NCBI GenBank assembly: GCA_029891345.1
Contig: CM056995.1
Location: 213,045,047 to 213,109,046 of the forward strand
DNA length: 64,000 nt
Direction: 5' to 3'
Origin: Dryococelus australis
Lineage: Eukaryota; Arthropoda; Insecta; Phasmatodea; Phasmatidae
In this document: positions 22,766 through 34,473 of the stretch, piece by piece
Layout: every line of letters starts with the position of its first letter
Position numbering within the stretch: position 1 is the stretch's first letter
Translations under genes and position numbers: made by a program
Notes under the pieces: generated by a model
The model's database searches: none
What the model was told of the DNA's origin: nothing
What the model saw: only the letters and a program-made list of their open reading frames with translations

Positions 22766-23100
22766 CATGAGTTTGTCGTCTGTCCCCCATCCATGTATAT
22801 ATTAAAAAGAAATAATTCAGCAACTGTCTCCAAAATTTGTACATGACGACCGAATTAATGTTTTGTATGCAGGCCATTATTCACGTATTTTTTGTACTTT
22901 AAGGCTTCATTATGATCATTTCCTTAATATTTAAATGCTCATAGCACCACTTTAAAGTTGTGAGGAATGAAAGGATACGATACACGGAAAATAAAGAGAA
23001 AAAAAAAACAATTATTTTAATAAAATTATTTATTATTTTTAATTACAATTTCTTAAGAAAGCAGTCCATCACATCATGCCATATAGCCCGTCCTCTAAGG
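22766..23100. other. AT-rich spacer
   Basis: Nothing recognised. Contains poly-A runs downstream (in the minus sense) of the acidic ORF. Confidence 0.4.
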
Positions 23101-23103
23101 TTC

Positions 23104-23601
23104 TCAAATGATTGAAAATATCTCCTTAGTGTGTAAGAATTCTCCACCTCGAAAAACAACGCAATATCTGAGTCTAACAAGTTCATTCGGGTATTCGGGA
23201 AATAGGTAGCCAGTATTCTCAGCGTCTTCTGCCTTCTTTATGTCGTTTGTTATAGCAAATGTGGTATAGGAGTGTGTCAGTGCATCGAGAAATTCGCCAT
23301 CGTCTTCAGCTCCATCACTGTCGTCATAGTCATCATCAGTGCAGTCTTTATGATCGTCTTCACTTCCTGTTTCATTCTCGATATCAAATTTACATTTCTT
23401 TGTAGGAGTCACATGGTCATCATCAGTATTTAGAGCCAACGACCGTTTATTTCGAAATTCGTCGACTTCACGCGAAAGTCTTGCAAGTGTACATTCCACA
23501 CAAACCGACTCTACTGCGCTCATCCCGTCTTTGGCATTAACTGTCTCATCATTATCGCCTGACGAATCAGTACTCACCGATGCAGCACGGGGTATTGGCA
23601 T
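23104..23601 (-). CDS. Unrecognised acidic protein, open frame of 165 codons
   Basis: This is the longest clean non-repetitive minus-strand frame in the area, starting at ATG 23601. It has a Ser/Asp-rich start, a short Cys pair (VCVECTLARLSREVDEFRNK), a basic patch PTKKCKFD that could be a nuclear signal, then a strongly acidic stretch (DDHKDCTDDDYDDSDGAEDD). It ends with a compact region containing GYLFPEYPNELVRLRYCVVF and RGGEFLHTKEIF. An in-frame stop lies just upstream, so it is a short protein or a last exon. It follows the Cys-rich ORF at 23653-23847 on the same strand, possibly as one gene. Transposon or host origin is undecided. Confidence 0.4.
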   Translation of the reverse strand: MPIPRAASVSTDSSGDNDETVNAKDGMSAVESVCVECTLARLSREVDEFRNKRSLALNTDDDHVTPTKKCKFDIENETGSEDDHKDCTDDDYDDSDGAEDDGEFLDALTHSYTTFAITNDIKKAEDAENTGYLFPEYPNELVRLRYCVVFRGGEFLHTKEIFSII

Positions 23602-23652
23602 CACTTGCTGGCTTCCAGTAGACTAACTCTTTCAGATATCGATGTGTTTCTT

Positions 23653-23847
23653 CTATGTATCGCCTTGCATAAACTGTATGGGACCATTATCATAATTCTT
23701 CCTCATGCGACATTGACTATGCGTACAGGCGATTCTTCCATCTCGACGAGTATTTTGACCAGAGGTAAAAACTCGATCGCAAAATCGACACAGTCGGCAA
23801 TCAGGCAGCGATGATGCAGGTCGCGGCTCCATGTTCGTTGAGGTCAA
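23653..23847 (-). CDS. Short Cys-rich ORF shared with window start
   Basis: This 64-codon frame includes CRLCRFCDRVFTSGQNTR and CTHSQCRMRKNY, giving Cys pairs that suggest a zinc-binding or THAP/BED-like DNA-binding head, though no family can be assigned. The 23760-23870 part is repeated, in broken form, at 240-392. That repetition points to a transposon-derived exon, perhaps with the acidic ORF immediately downstream. Confidence 0.35.
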   Translation of the reverse strand: MTSTNMEPRPASSLPDCRLCRFCDRVFTSGQNTRRDGRIACTHSQCRMRKNYDNGPIQFMQGDT

Positions 23848-23889
23848 AGGTCGTATTCACAATTCATCTTCACTGTATAGTGAAAGAGT

Positions 23890-25090
23890 GCTTCCAAATC
23901 GATGTTAACTTCTCAACGTCTGAACATCAACTAAGGTATCAGCGTGAGTCAGCGCTCTATATATACATTCCATCCTTCACTCCGAAAAAGCCGTCCGATC
24001 TGTTGGAACACCACGAGGAAATTGATATATTTTTATGGTTTCGAGCTTCTAACTCACAGCCCTACGCCATGATTGCACGAAGTATGTTGCTTAAAAATTT
24101 GAAGGAGTTACACGTGAATATTAAACAGTGTACGAGTATTGCTAATACGCTTGTAAAACTCGTGACATTAATCGAATTGCGAACCTCTTATCTCACTCTG
24201 ATTCCTATATTTGATGCCTGAAACTTACATTTCCCCTTTATTCTTCATTCGCAATGCAGTCGGTCTCCGAAACACTGGGCAAAAGTACGAAATTTTTTCC
24301 AATCCCAAGAGAAAAGTAATATTATTTTTGTAGTTTGTGCCTCGAACTAAAGACCCTACACCATACCTCACCTAAGGAGGTTGCTTAATTCCTCATATCA
24401 GGAGTGCATGAATACTAATGTAAGAACATTGTTAAAAATGGTTCCTTAATTCAGGTCATTATTCAAAATCGCAAATCTCTTATCTCGTTCTGATTCCGAC
24501 ATCCGATACCTAAAACCTACACTTCGCCTTTATTGTAAATTCCTTTAAAGTCTCCTAAACACTAGGAAAAATTAAAATAATCTCTAAGTACAGTAGAAAA
24601 AAAATAGTTTCGGGTCTCAAGCACAGGTCCCTATACCATGCCTAATCGATTGTTATAGATTAAACGTATGTATTAGGTGCGTATAAACACGTATACAGAC
24701 AAAAATCACGTACAATTTTATTATAAACGATCTGTAACTCATACCATTAGTAAAATTCCTAACTTCTTAGTTCATTTCATCTCCAAAATTATTGCATTTC
24801 GCCTTCATTATATATTCCTGAAACATTCTCCTATCCCTGGGTAAAGAAAGCCGATTTTTTTCGAAGTCCGAGAGAAAAATAATATTTGTATGGTTTCGGA
24901 ACTCGAACTGGATGCCCTACGAGATGTCTAAACGATGGATATTGCTTAAAAATTCATTTTGGGAGCATGCGAGTACATAATCAGTCAGAAATCCACATTG
25001 AGATATAGCTGAAGATGATCCAATGCACAGATCAGTATTCGAACTGTGGATCCTATATCACTCTATATCATCTCTATTTTTGGCCCAAAC
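23890..25090. repeat. Tandem array, period about 290 bp, at least four diverged units
   Basis: Landmark CTTATCTCACTCTGATTCC at about 24185 recurs as CTTATCTCGTTCTGATTCC at 24478, CTTAGTTCATTTCATCTCC at 24766 and CTATATCACTCTATATCATC at 25052, spacings near 290 bp. Each unit also holds a GTTTCG...TCGAAC...CCCTA block (24038, 24331, 24611, 24893) and AGAGAAAARTAATATT. The units are strongly diverged, so this is an old satellite-like array. The ORF at 23811-24221 lies within it and is probably chance. Confidence 0.75.
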
Positions 25091-25409
25091 GTGTCCAATA
25101 GCCTGCATTATATGTTTCATACATTGGACATTTATACCGAATTTATTCCAGCGATTTTTAATAAAGTATCACTTAGGGTAGGGGTACTTCTATGGAAAAT
25201 AGTAGTAGGGTTATCTTCCTTCGGGCACTTGTATCATGATTGTGCAGCGTACGGAGCTGATTGCGAAGCATGTCTAGATAATTTTGGAGCGATTACGGAG
25301 CAGACGGAACAATTGACAGTTACAAATACGTAAGGCATTTGAGAAAAAGCTGAGCTACATTAATTTAGGGGAGGGGAATGGAGGAGTGAGGAGTTGGTGA
25401 GGGAGGGGT

Positions 25410-25715
25410 GAGCGAGGGGCAACATTATATGTTCCTCGATTTTTGGGAATCTTTTTTTTTCTAGATTTTTTGCGATTTTTCTGCATATTTTTTATGATTG
25501 TAAGTGGTGTGGGAGGGGAGAGGGCGATGTGAGGGTGGGGGATGGGTGTGGGTTAATGTTATACATTACTCGATTTTTAAGAAATTTTTTGTGATATTTC
25601 TCGATTTTTTTAATGAAATAGGGGTTAGGTTTTGTGCAGTGAGGGATGGTTATATTATATAGTCCTCAGTTTTTTAGAAATTCTTTGTAAATGTTTTACG
25701 ATTTTTTATAATTTG
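25410..25715. repeat. G-rich / T-rich minisatellite, three units
   Basis: Each unit pairs a GGGAGGGGTGAG-type G-rich block with ATTATATGTTCCTCGATTTTTGGGAAT and TTTTTTGYGATTTTTC. Copies start near 25418, 25556 and 25648. Non-coding. Confidence 0.7.
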
Positions 25716-26267
25716 TTTTCAAGGTTATTTAAGGTTACGAGCACAGGGTCAAGGTCAAGGTCACCAAGATCCAATATGGTGGTCGGATGCCATCACAAAA
25801 TGGCTGCTCCAGGCCGCCTCGACAATCGAGATGACTGGTGGCTCCTGGCTCCTATACACGATACGTGTCCCAGAAGGAAGACAGCCCTACTACTTGCGGT
25901 CATTTGAACACTTTCGTAACTGCAAAGATGAACCTGTACAGCTATCAACTGCAATGGATATCAGTAATTTTCTCACGTGTAGTGGTACTGGTTTTTTTTT
26001 TTTTTTTTTTTTACTATGCTTCGCAAAAGGATATTCTGTGTTGATGTATAGTTTTATTTCTTCTTTCCTCAGCCATTCAAATTGTGACGATGCAAAGTTT
26101 TTTTGGTGATTCCCAAGTTAGATTCCCTAAAATAGTAGAGGATGGCTCGTGGTTTGCCTGTCAGTAGTTTGAAGCCTGTAATTGGCACGTGTAATGTCCC
26201 TGCTGCCGTAGCGGAGCCGTTGTGCCACCACAGGCTAAAGATGAGCTAGACCGGTTATCATCTTGTG

Positions 26268-26509
26268 CGCATGTAAATTATTTGTTTCGCGTTCTGTTTT
26301 TTTAATGCATCGAAGTGTATAAATGAACAGATTTGTAAAATATTTACTTTTCCAATAATTTCACAGTTGAACTTGACCGACGCACGAATAAAGTGACGAG
26401 GCCCATGGTATTGTTAATTTTACATAAGGCGGAATAATACACAAAGTGCAAACAAGTATATCTTAAGCAGGGCTTTCAAAAGTTCTCATTTTACCGTGAA
26501 TATTCTATA
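26268..26509. mobile_element. MITE family A, 5'-truncated copy
   Basis: Matches the right part of the 41088-41497 copy (TTTAATGCATCGAAGTGTA, AATAAAGTGACGAGGCCCATG) and ends GGCTTTCAAAAGTTCTCATT. Left end missing. Confidence 0.8.
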
Positions 26510-26802
26510 CCAAACTCGTCCACTGCTAATACTGTCAAAGTCACGTAGTCAGCAGTAACCCAGGGGTTTGTTTACATTTTAATTCTCAACAGACTCCTCG
26601 TTTTACACTAATAAAGTACTTGAACAACCAATTTTAATATAATAAAAATGAATTAGATCTAGGTCAGAGGAAGCGTGTAAAACATCTAAAAATACTAACT
26701 TGTATAGACAGTGTTATAACTTCAAATTCAACTTTAATATGAACTCTGTTGATCAGGATCGAAACATTCCGAACATCGGTATCGAGGTCTTCTTCATTGT
26801 AA

Positions 26803-27356
26803 AGCTGGAGTCACAATAACACGACAAACACGACACGACAGACAGATATAACGTCAGAGCTTGACGGAATTTCATAATAAATGTTATTCAGTGTTCACAA
26901 TACCCCGAAGAAATCTGCCCGGCAAGTACGCTAGTTGGCTGTTGGGAAATTCTAAAACGGCAAGTTATTGTTAAAATAATCGCATATTTACTTTTTTAAA
27001 CTCGCGATAAAATGAATTATTATTTTGCTTTTGACAAAATTTGAATTAAAACGAGAGAAAAAAATACTTAGAAACAAACCGGAACCTTATTTTGGCGGCA
27101 AGTTACTTTATTATTTGCTACAGTAGGGAAATACGCACGAAATTTTGTATTCTAATGTTTTATTTGCATGTTTTGGGCTGCCCGACGAGTCCGACACGAT
27201 GAAAAGTAGAAATAGAATCTAATTTTGTCGGGCTGTAGGGGCTGCTATTTTGTCGGACTGACTTCACAGTGACCTTGCTATTCATTGGCTGCTACTCATA
27301 ATTTCGTCCTGTCTGGGTTGTCATGTTGGGTTGGTCGTGGTATTGTGACTCTAGCT
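26803..27356. mobile_element. Harbinger-like MITE, 554 bp, with TAA duplication
   Basis: Flanked by TAA (26800-26802 and 27357-27359). The ends are AGCTGGAGTCACAATAACAC and, reversed, AGCTAGAGTCACAATACCAC, with inverted similarity continuing through ACGACMAAC. The interior contains CCGACACGA and GTCGGGC words but no coding frame. Confidence 0.75.
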
Positions 27357-27580
27357 TAAGGCTATCAATAAAACTAGCGGTCACCTAACCTCAAAAAAAT
27401 CATGTCTAGTGATATTTATGTTTTTATCAGTATGTATAATTTTTCTGTATCAGAGTGATTGTCTTTGTACCGTGGTGTCCGCATTTAATCTGCGACTTCA
27501 TGTTTGGTAAGTTCAAGAATTTTCTGGATCGAAATTTTGCCTTTATTAAGGCGTGTTTAATTTTTGCAGTCGGGAAGCCA

Positions 27581-28010
27581 TAATTTATTCACGGTTACTT
27601 CACACTTTTCTGAAACCCTGCTAAAGTCCTACTTCCAGGATATTTCCCCGTCTCATTCCAACCAAGTTTAACTAAGTCTAGAAAATTACACCAAAGGACA
27701 TCGCACCGAATTCGTGCAAACTCAGCTATAATAGGTATTCTCCATGAGAACTATTTCTTACTAGGCACTACCAACTTACATATTTTCTCACTGTGTACAT
27801 TAATATTTATTATAAATGAAATACTATAATTTATGGATTAAAAAATAGCTAAAACTTTAATTTACCGTAAAATAAGATGCTTTATGTTAACAGATGTATA
27901 AAACGGTTTTGATGCACGGCGTACTTAGTTAGTACCTGAACATGTCATAAATGGGGTGATTTTTCAAAAGTTTAATTTAAAAAGTGTGAAGAAACCGCGA
28001 ATAGACTATA
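27581..28010. mobile_element. MITE family B, 430 bp
   Basis: Imperfect TIRs: TAATTTATTCACGGTTACTT on the left and, reversed, TATAGTCTATTCGCGGTTTC on the right. Internally it shares CTGAAACCCTGCTAAAGT and GGTGATTTTTCAAAAG with the copies at 37780-38204 and 51180-51300. Confidence 0.75.
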
Positions 28011-28082
28011 ACATCCAGCTGGTTATTTTCTGAGTGAAGAAAGGCCTTCGTGGCACCATCATACGCGACCGTGGGTGAAGTA

Positions 28083-28634
28083 TGCCCGGTTGCACAATCG
28101 TGGTTCGAAACTCGATCCGAGATCGAATCTAATATCGACACAGATAACTGTTACACCATTCGAGTTCAGAGCTGGACTGGAGATCGAGATTTCGAACCGC
28201 CGAAATTGGCGGTTCGAAATCTCGATCTGAGATCAGCACCCAACGTCGACAAATGTAGTTTGAAAATACGCCAACAGATAGAACTACGTTCGATTGTTTT
28301 CTCGGGGAAATTAAAACAACATTATACGTACTTGAATATTATTCAGTACAATTCGTAGACCAGTAATTCACTTAAAAAATGTCAAACATCGCACATTTAG
28401 TTCTATATATAGTGAAAAATACGCCTACTTCCAAGACGTCATATATTATGAACCAATAGCAAAATTTGTCTCTAACTTAATCTCTCCCTTTGGAACCAAG
28501 ATCGACAAATCGAAGATCCAGAATCACGAAATATCGTTGGTGCAACACTTTTACATTAAGATCAAACTGGATCCTAGTTCGGAACTAGGATAATTCGATC
28601 TCGGATCGGGAAATATGTTGGTGCAACTGGGCAG
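28083..28634. mobile_element. TIR element with TGCCCGGTTGCAC ends
   Basis: Flanked by TA. The ends are TGCCCGGTTGCACAA and, reversed, CTGCCCAGTTGCACCAA. Subterminal palindromes are built on GATCCGAGATCGAA/TTCGATCTCGGATC. Length about 552 bp, non-coding; the 28050-28358 frame is fortuitous. Confidence 0.7.
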
Positions 28635-28799
28635 TAGTGATTCGGAATATTTTTACGCACGTATGCAGTTTCTGAGCGGGCTGCAAGATCTACAGTAGTT
28701 CAGCCAGAGGACGTGCAACTGTAAGCGTGAGTGCAATCTTGGTTTGTTGATTCGACACCTCGACTGAAATAAACTTCTGTTAGCGCATTATTTTTTATT

Positions 28800-29049
28800 T
28801 ATAGACTGTCCATGCTGAAGTGAGCACTTTTGAGGACCTAGTTACATTTTACTTTCACCCTTTTTTTTTTCTTTTTTTTGTCCTTCAGCCACCTTTTAAA
28901 ATAAATATTGCCATGTAAGTAATATACACAATGAGTATGTTCCACCGCTCTCGAAAGTTAACATCCAAGATTAAAATAAATTATATTAGTTGACTTATTT
29001 CGTGTGAGAGAGCTTTCAAAAGTGCTCACTTTATCATGAATAGTCTATA
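28800..29049. mobile_element. MITE family A, short variant
   Basis: Begins ATAGACTGTCCATGCTGAAG with TGAGCACTTTTGAGG, and ends GCTTTCAAAAGTGCTCACTT, ATCATGAATAGTCTATA. About 250 bp, internally deleted relative to the 425-bp form. Confidence 0.75.
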
Positions 29050-30950
29050 CCAGTGGTCCCCTATGCAAGAGCTTATGTTCAGGACTGAGCTAGAAACCGG
29101 TGGCTACTACTGCTTGAGATTTTACTCGCTATACTTCAATTTTTTTATATTAAATTAACTAATTTCACAAGACGGTATAGTTATTTCATTATAAATCAAA
29201 TGTAGATACATACATTAAAAAAAATTGGTGTGGCTGTGCTGGGTACATAGGCGTTTGTTTTGCGTGAATACGTCTACGTTGACGCGCTCGGACGCCTTGA
29301 TATTTATTTTACGTTCCCGGCACCGCTTCACTCAATCATATGGGGTTTTATGGGTATCAATGTATTGCCTTAGAGATGCTCTTTCCAACCGTATACGATT
29401 TCTGTATTTCGTCTTGGCTTTTTGACGAGTGTAGGCCGACTTTTTTTTTTTTTTTTTTTTTTTTTCCATTAAATGCATACAATTTCACCATAACCAAGCC
29501 GTACAAATGTTTTTATACACGCAATTGATTGATATTGATGAGAGATGTCTATTGAAACTTACACAAGCGTCGTAGTTTCCCCTAGTCAAAAGTTATACTA
29601 CGCGGAAGTTATGAGACGCGGCGAAACGAACTCAAAAATTGCCCCCCCCCCCCCCTCCCACCCCTTCACAAGACCGATGCTGCGCAGTCCTTACTCAACG
29701 TTACATATTCTTTGATATGTTGGCAATCTAGTGGTGCAATTGAATTTTGAATGTAGACGATAGATTCGGAGCTTCAATGCCAAACTCTATGCCCCGATTT
29801 TGTTATCATCGGATTTTCTGTATTGCCTCCTACTATGGTCTCAAATTTAAAGACGTATTCACGTCAAAAGATATATTTCATACTATCCACCCTTTTTTTT
29901 TATAGTGCCGATGGCAGAAAATCAGTCGAATGTTGTAACACGGAGAGTGGCTGTGCGCAGCCCCCACGCGCACTCTGCCCCACTCCCCCATTCACTTTCG
30001 TAGAATGGCGGTATCTGGAATCGTCCGCGCCGCACTTGGCTACCACAGCGGTGCCGGTCGACTCGCGTGACCTGACCTTGTGAATGTCGGATTGGGCAAC
30101 ATCCCCGAGCCTTCCTTTCCTTCTGTCCTTCCTTCCTCATCAAAATTTCAGCCTTCACGTCACGGCCCACCTGCCCTCCGTTAGGGTAGCTGAACTCGAC
30201 CTCGAGTCAGTCGATACCGCTCGGCTATTCGCGACCCGCCGCCGTCCACCTGCGCTGCCCCAATCACAGAACGTCCCGGACACACATTTGTCACCGACGT
30301 TAAATGCGACGTTTAAACACCAATTGCCACAGAGCCTGACATCGCATGCAGTAATTTGACACGTGCTAACTGTCACAGAAGTATATCTTACGCCATGTCT
30401 CTATTGGCCCAGAGAGTGCTCTCATGTGCTCCCACTCTCGCGACCACGTCGTTATGACGTTAGAGAGAACGCACCAAGATTTATAATCGCAGGTGTCCTC
30501 TCGCACTCTCTGACCACGCGCCCCACGTGGTATTTTAACTCCAAATGTGAATAACTTCAACTGTTTCAGTCAACCAAAATAACTGCTGTAGTGAGAACCA
30601 CGTAACCGATTTCAGTGAACCAAAACTTATTGACATATATGCATTATACACACGTTGTACGTGCCCTTATACACGTATTCTCCTGTGATACGGAGCCAAA
30701 TGACTTATGGCACTCGCTAATCGCTACTATTTTTATAAAGGTTTGTGTAGGGCGCTGAGATGAGACTGAAGTGTGTATGCCCTTGTAGTAGTGTGAGGTG
30801 TTTTCATATATGACACGGATAAAAGAGATTTATAACACTCTTGCACTCACTTAGGCCTACATGCCTTTGAGGAAAATAGCAAAAAAAAATTAAGTCCATG
30901 ACCTTGCAATTTTATCAGCTGGTTTGAACTTGCAGGGTAAAAATAGACCA
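29050..30950. other. Unassigned DNA with a GC-rich patch at 29.9-30.55 kb
   Basis: Contains a 27-bp poly-T (29441-29466) and a poly-C run (29642-29656). From 29930 to 30540 GC content and CpG rise clearly (GTCGACTCGCGTGACC, CGACCCGCCGCCG), with short unremarkable frames on both strands. It could be a CpG island, a promoter or a GC-rich transposon. No protein or element is recognised. Confidence 0.4.
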
Positions 30951-31673
30951 AGGTTAACGCGCATTGCTATATCTCGGGAACTATTAATCTGGTTTGAACC
31001 AAATTTGGTACGATGATAGTGCATGTTATAAGCACTGAATTTATAATTCGATAACCTTATTGGTCCGCTATTTTGTAATATAGTGCAGATTTAAGAATTA
31101 AAGCTTTTCCCTTATATCACGGGAACTGTTTTCCCTATTTAAACCAAACTTAGTATGTTAGCAATGCATGATGTAGGCATTGAAGATAGAAAGTTATAAT
31201 GTTATTATTTCACCATTTTGGAAGATAGTGCAACATGAAAAAGAAAGCTTTTGTGTTACATATCGGAAACTACACAACCGATTCCTGCTATAATTTGGCG
31301 TATAAGTAATGCTATTATAGACCATGTTTATATATACAATTTAAATGAAAAGACAGTTACCTTCAAAATGGCGGCAATAAATATATTTTAGGTTTTATTG
31401 TAATATCTCAAATCGTTTAACCAGTTTCGACCAAAATTGTTATGCTGAAAGTATCTTTTACGAGCATCAAATGAGTCAAAATACAGCCTCTGCTGTCCGC
31501 AATTTTGTACGATAGCACCACATGAAAAATAACGTTTTAATGTCATATCTCATCAAACAGTCAACCGATTCCTACTCAATTTTACACTCAAATAATATTA
31601 CAGTATGTCTCGTAAACTGAGATGTTTTAATGGGTCAAACTACTATTCTCAAAATGATGGTGACATAAATATA
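30950..31673. repeat. 144-bp satellite, left part, about five units
   Basis: Landmarks of the type ATATCTCGGGAACT recur at about 30969, 31113, 31257, 31401 and 31544, a regular 143-145-bp spacing. Each unit also has an AACCAAATTTGG-type block and a GATAGTGCA block. The array is cut at about 31673 by the LTR of the gypsy element and resumes at 39550. Confidence 0.85.
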
Positions 31674-32385
31674 GTTACAAGATGCCTGAGGGGCGTATCT
31701 GAGTTCGTGAGAAAGGATATCTTGGTAAAAAAAAAAAGTTTTTAATTTCTTTAAATAGCTATTATTTATAGCATTAAAATATCTATCTCCAATACTACCC
31801 TTTTTATTTCTCAGTGAGCCCAATATTTAATGTCCACTTCCACTATAATTGATATCCATATTTCCCTGTTTGGTTATAGTAAATTAATTCATACTCATAA
31901 ACACGTTCAGTCTGTCTGTTGCCATAATCTATAATGTACTTCATTCACGCACCCAGTCCAAGAGTCCAGCCTACCAGTCATACACTTCGCTGCGCCGATG
32001 CTCGCAGTCGCAGATTTTCCTCCCGCTGGTCACTTTTCTCGCCGCTCATTGTATTTCGCTGAAACTCGAGCCACTCATCAACTGAACAACTCAACAACTC
32101 CCAGCTCGGATGCCCGCAGCACTTATATAACAGTCCCCCTGACCATCTGGAAGGTTCAACACGCCCCGAATCATGCTGAGAGAAACAAGTCCAGTTAACC
32201 AAAAAATTATTCACGTAAACACAGAAATTCTATCCGCTGAAAGTCAGGAGAGGCAAGCTCGCATGTCATTCACATGTGCCTTAGTGACTCGCTGCCATGC
32301 TATTATATCAGTACTCTGTTCTTCTCATCCATCTGCTCGTGCGGGGAGGGCTGAGGTCAGTGGTGCAGACCAGAGACACATAACA
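31674..32385 (-). repeat. 3' LTR of gypsy element
   Basis: About 710 bp, matching the dissected copy at 35914-39110 (shared GATGCCTGAGG, TCAGTCTGT, GAGTCCAGCC, GCTCGCAGTCGCA, CCCGCTGGTCA, TAGTGACTCGCTGCCA). It ends TAACA in plus sense, i.e. begins TGTTA in element sense. A purine-rich tract, GAGGAGGGTGCAA in element sense, adjoins it at 32386-32400 as the polypurine tract. Confidence 0.9.
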
Positions 32386-34350
32386 TTGCACCCTCCTCAA
32401 GTCTCTTCGTTACGAACAAACTCTCCAACATCCGGACCCTCATAGAATACCAGTCTATCGATGTGGACAACCTTCGGCTTCGCCCGAGAGCCTTGACGAC
32501 AAATCCCAAATACCGCATCATTGATCTTCTTCAGAATCCTGTAGGGACCTTCCCAACATTTCTCTAGCTTCGGGCAGTATCCTTTTCGCCTCCGGGGGTT
32601 GTACAGCCACGCCAATTGTCCTTGAAATACATCGCCCCACAATCTTCTATCATACAGCTTCTTTATCCTGTCACTATTTATTCTGAGATGCTGTCGATCA
32701 AAATAATAAATGTCAACTAGTCTGTTGAATAATTCTATGGCATAATCAGACTTTGCAGCGTCCTCTCCAGTCGGTCGGCCAAACAGTACGTCGCTAGGAA
32801 GGCGTAGCTCTCTTCCAAACAGCATCCTTGACTGTGTTATCCTTGTGGACTCATTAACTGCCGAGTGGTAAGCAAAGAGAAAAAATTGCACCTTTGAATC
32901 CAAATTAATTTAGTTGACCACCCCCAAAGATCGACAGGTACTGCTCAAGAGTGTGGTTATCCTTCTCGACCATTCCATCCAACAGAGGGCGTAAGGTTGT
33001 AGCATAGTCTTTTTCAGCCTCGGAATCTTTGTGACCTACTGGAACACTGCAGCTTTAAAGTTTCTTCCCTGATCGGAAAATAGTTCTAGTGGCACTCCTA
33101 ACCTCGACCAGACATATCCTAAGAGTACCCCAGCCACAGTAAGTGCTTCCTGGTTTGGGAGGGGAACGACCTCAGGCCACTTAGTAAAAATCTTGGTCCA
33201 CGATTAGATACCGATTATCTTTCTCTATGACAGGCAAGGGATCCAGAATATCTACTGCCATCCTCTCGAATGGGGCTACAACATTGTATTTCTAGAGGCG
33301 ACCTTGTCTCCTGGTCCTTGTGCCCTTCTTCGCAGTGCTAGTGTCGCACATTCGGCACCAGTACTCAACATCCTCCCGACAATGAAGCCAGTATATTCTC
33401 AGTCTAATTATGTCAATGGTCTTACTAACACCGAAGTGGCCACAGGATGCGCAGTTCTTTTAATACTTCAGGAACCCTGCATTATGGAAGGACCAGCTGT
33501 GTGTGTTTTTCCATCATCACTTTCCCAGTTTCTCTAAAGTACGCCATTCTTCAATACGAGGAAATTTCACTGTGCCCAGTATGCTTTGATTGCTGCGCTC
33601 AGACTAGATATATCTTCCCATTTTGACCGACAGTCATTCTTTCCATTCTAGTAATGGCTGCAAAGTTGGATAATTAAGCTGATCTATCCTAGTACTCTCA
33701 TCACTCCAGGTAAGTAGCCCATCACAAGATAGAAAACCTTGAAATCCTGTCCTCTGTAACTTCAGTGATTCACTACACTTGCCGTCCTGGTGTTCGCAAT
33801 GACGACTAAATGGCTCACATGGCCTCCTAGAAAGTGAATCTGCAATACTGTGAAGGGGTCAAGATTTGTGCTGTATTTAAAAGTCATGTTCTTGAATATG
33901 CTTTAAACATCAGACTATTTCACCTTCGGGGTTCTTAAAGTTTAATAACCAGCATAATAAAGAATGGTCGGTTCTTAAAATAAAATGGCTGCCACACAGT
34001 TAGAGGTGGAAGTGTGAAATTGACTTCCTCATTGCCAGAAGCTCCCTGCGTGAAGCTCAGTCAGGCTTACGCAATACCTTATTAAAGTATTATATCGATA
34101 TTTCATTGTTATCCTGGACAGCTCCAATGGTTACATCACTAGCATCAGTGTCTAATATGAACATACCCTCAATTTTCGGGCAAACCAGGGCTGGTGGAGA
34201 CATCAAAATTTTTCTTTATCTTACTAAAAGCATCTTCACACTCAGTGGTTAAATGGAATTTCCTTTCCGGCTAAGTCAGTTCATGTAGTGGCTTGGCGAG
34301 CGGGGCGAACCCAGGTACAAATCGACGACCATCTGGCAATGAACATCATC
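32386..34350 (-). pseudogene. pol: Ty3/gypsy pol remnant (RT thumb, RNase H, integrase)
   Basis: Read leftwards. RT thumb/connection FVPGFAPLAKPLHELT then ECEDAFSKIKKNF (34200-34340). A heavily stopped RNase H region (33600-34150). Integrase core with VLVPNVRH and REDGSRYSG (about 33240-33370). Then a clean integrase C-terminal frame (32397-32903) with LFAYHSAVNESTRITQ, LFGRELRLPSDVLFG, LAWLYNPRRRKGYCPKLEKC, WEGPYRILKKIND and KPKVVHIDRLVFYEG. Protease and the RT palm are absent: gag is followed almost directly by the thumb region. Confidence 0.9.
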
Positions 34351-34473
34351 CATGCTCCCCTCCATCAGTATTGCCTCCTAATCCTGTTTCACGGACCATA
34401 AATATAAGAACGTTGGAGCCTTTCCTTCAGCAGCCACCGACCCTCGCCCCCCCCTCCCCCCCCCATCACAAGA

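Noticed and set aside
23811-24221. 136-codon plus-strand ORF
   Set aside because: Falls inside the 290-bp tandem array; other units are not open in the same frame.
29930-30560. GC-rich patch as a host gene
   Set aside because: Frames are short on both strands and no splice-bounded coding block could be defined.
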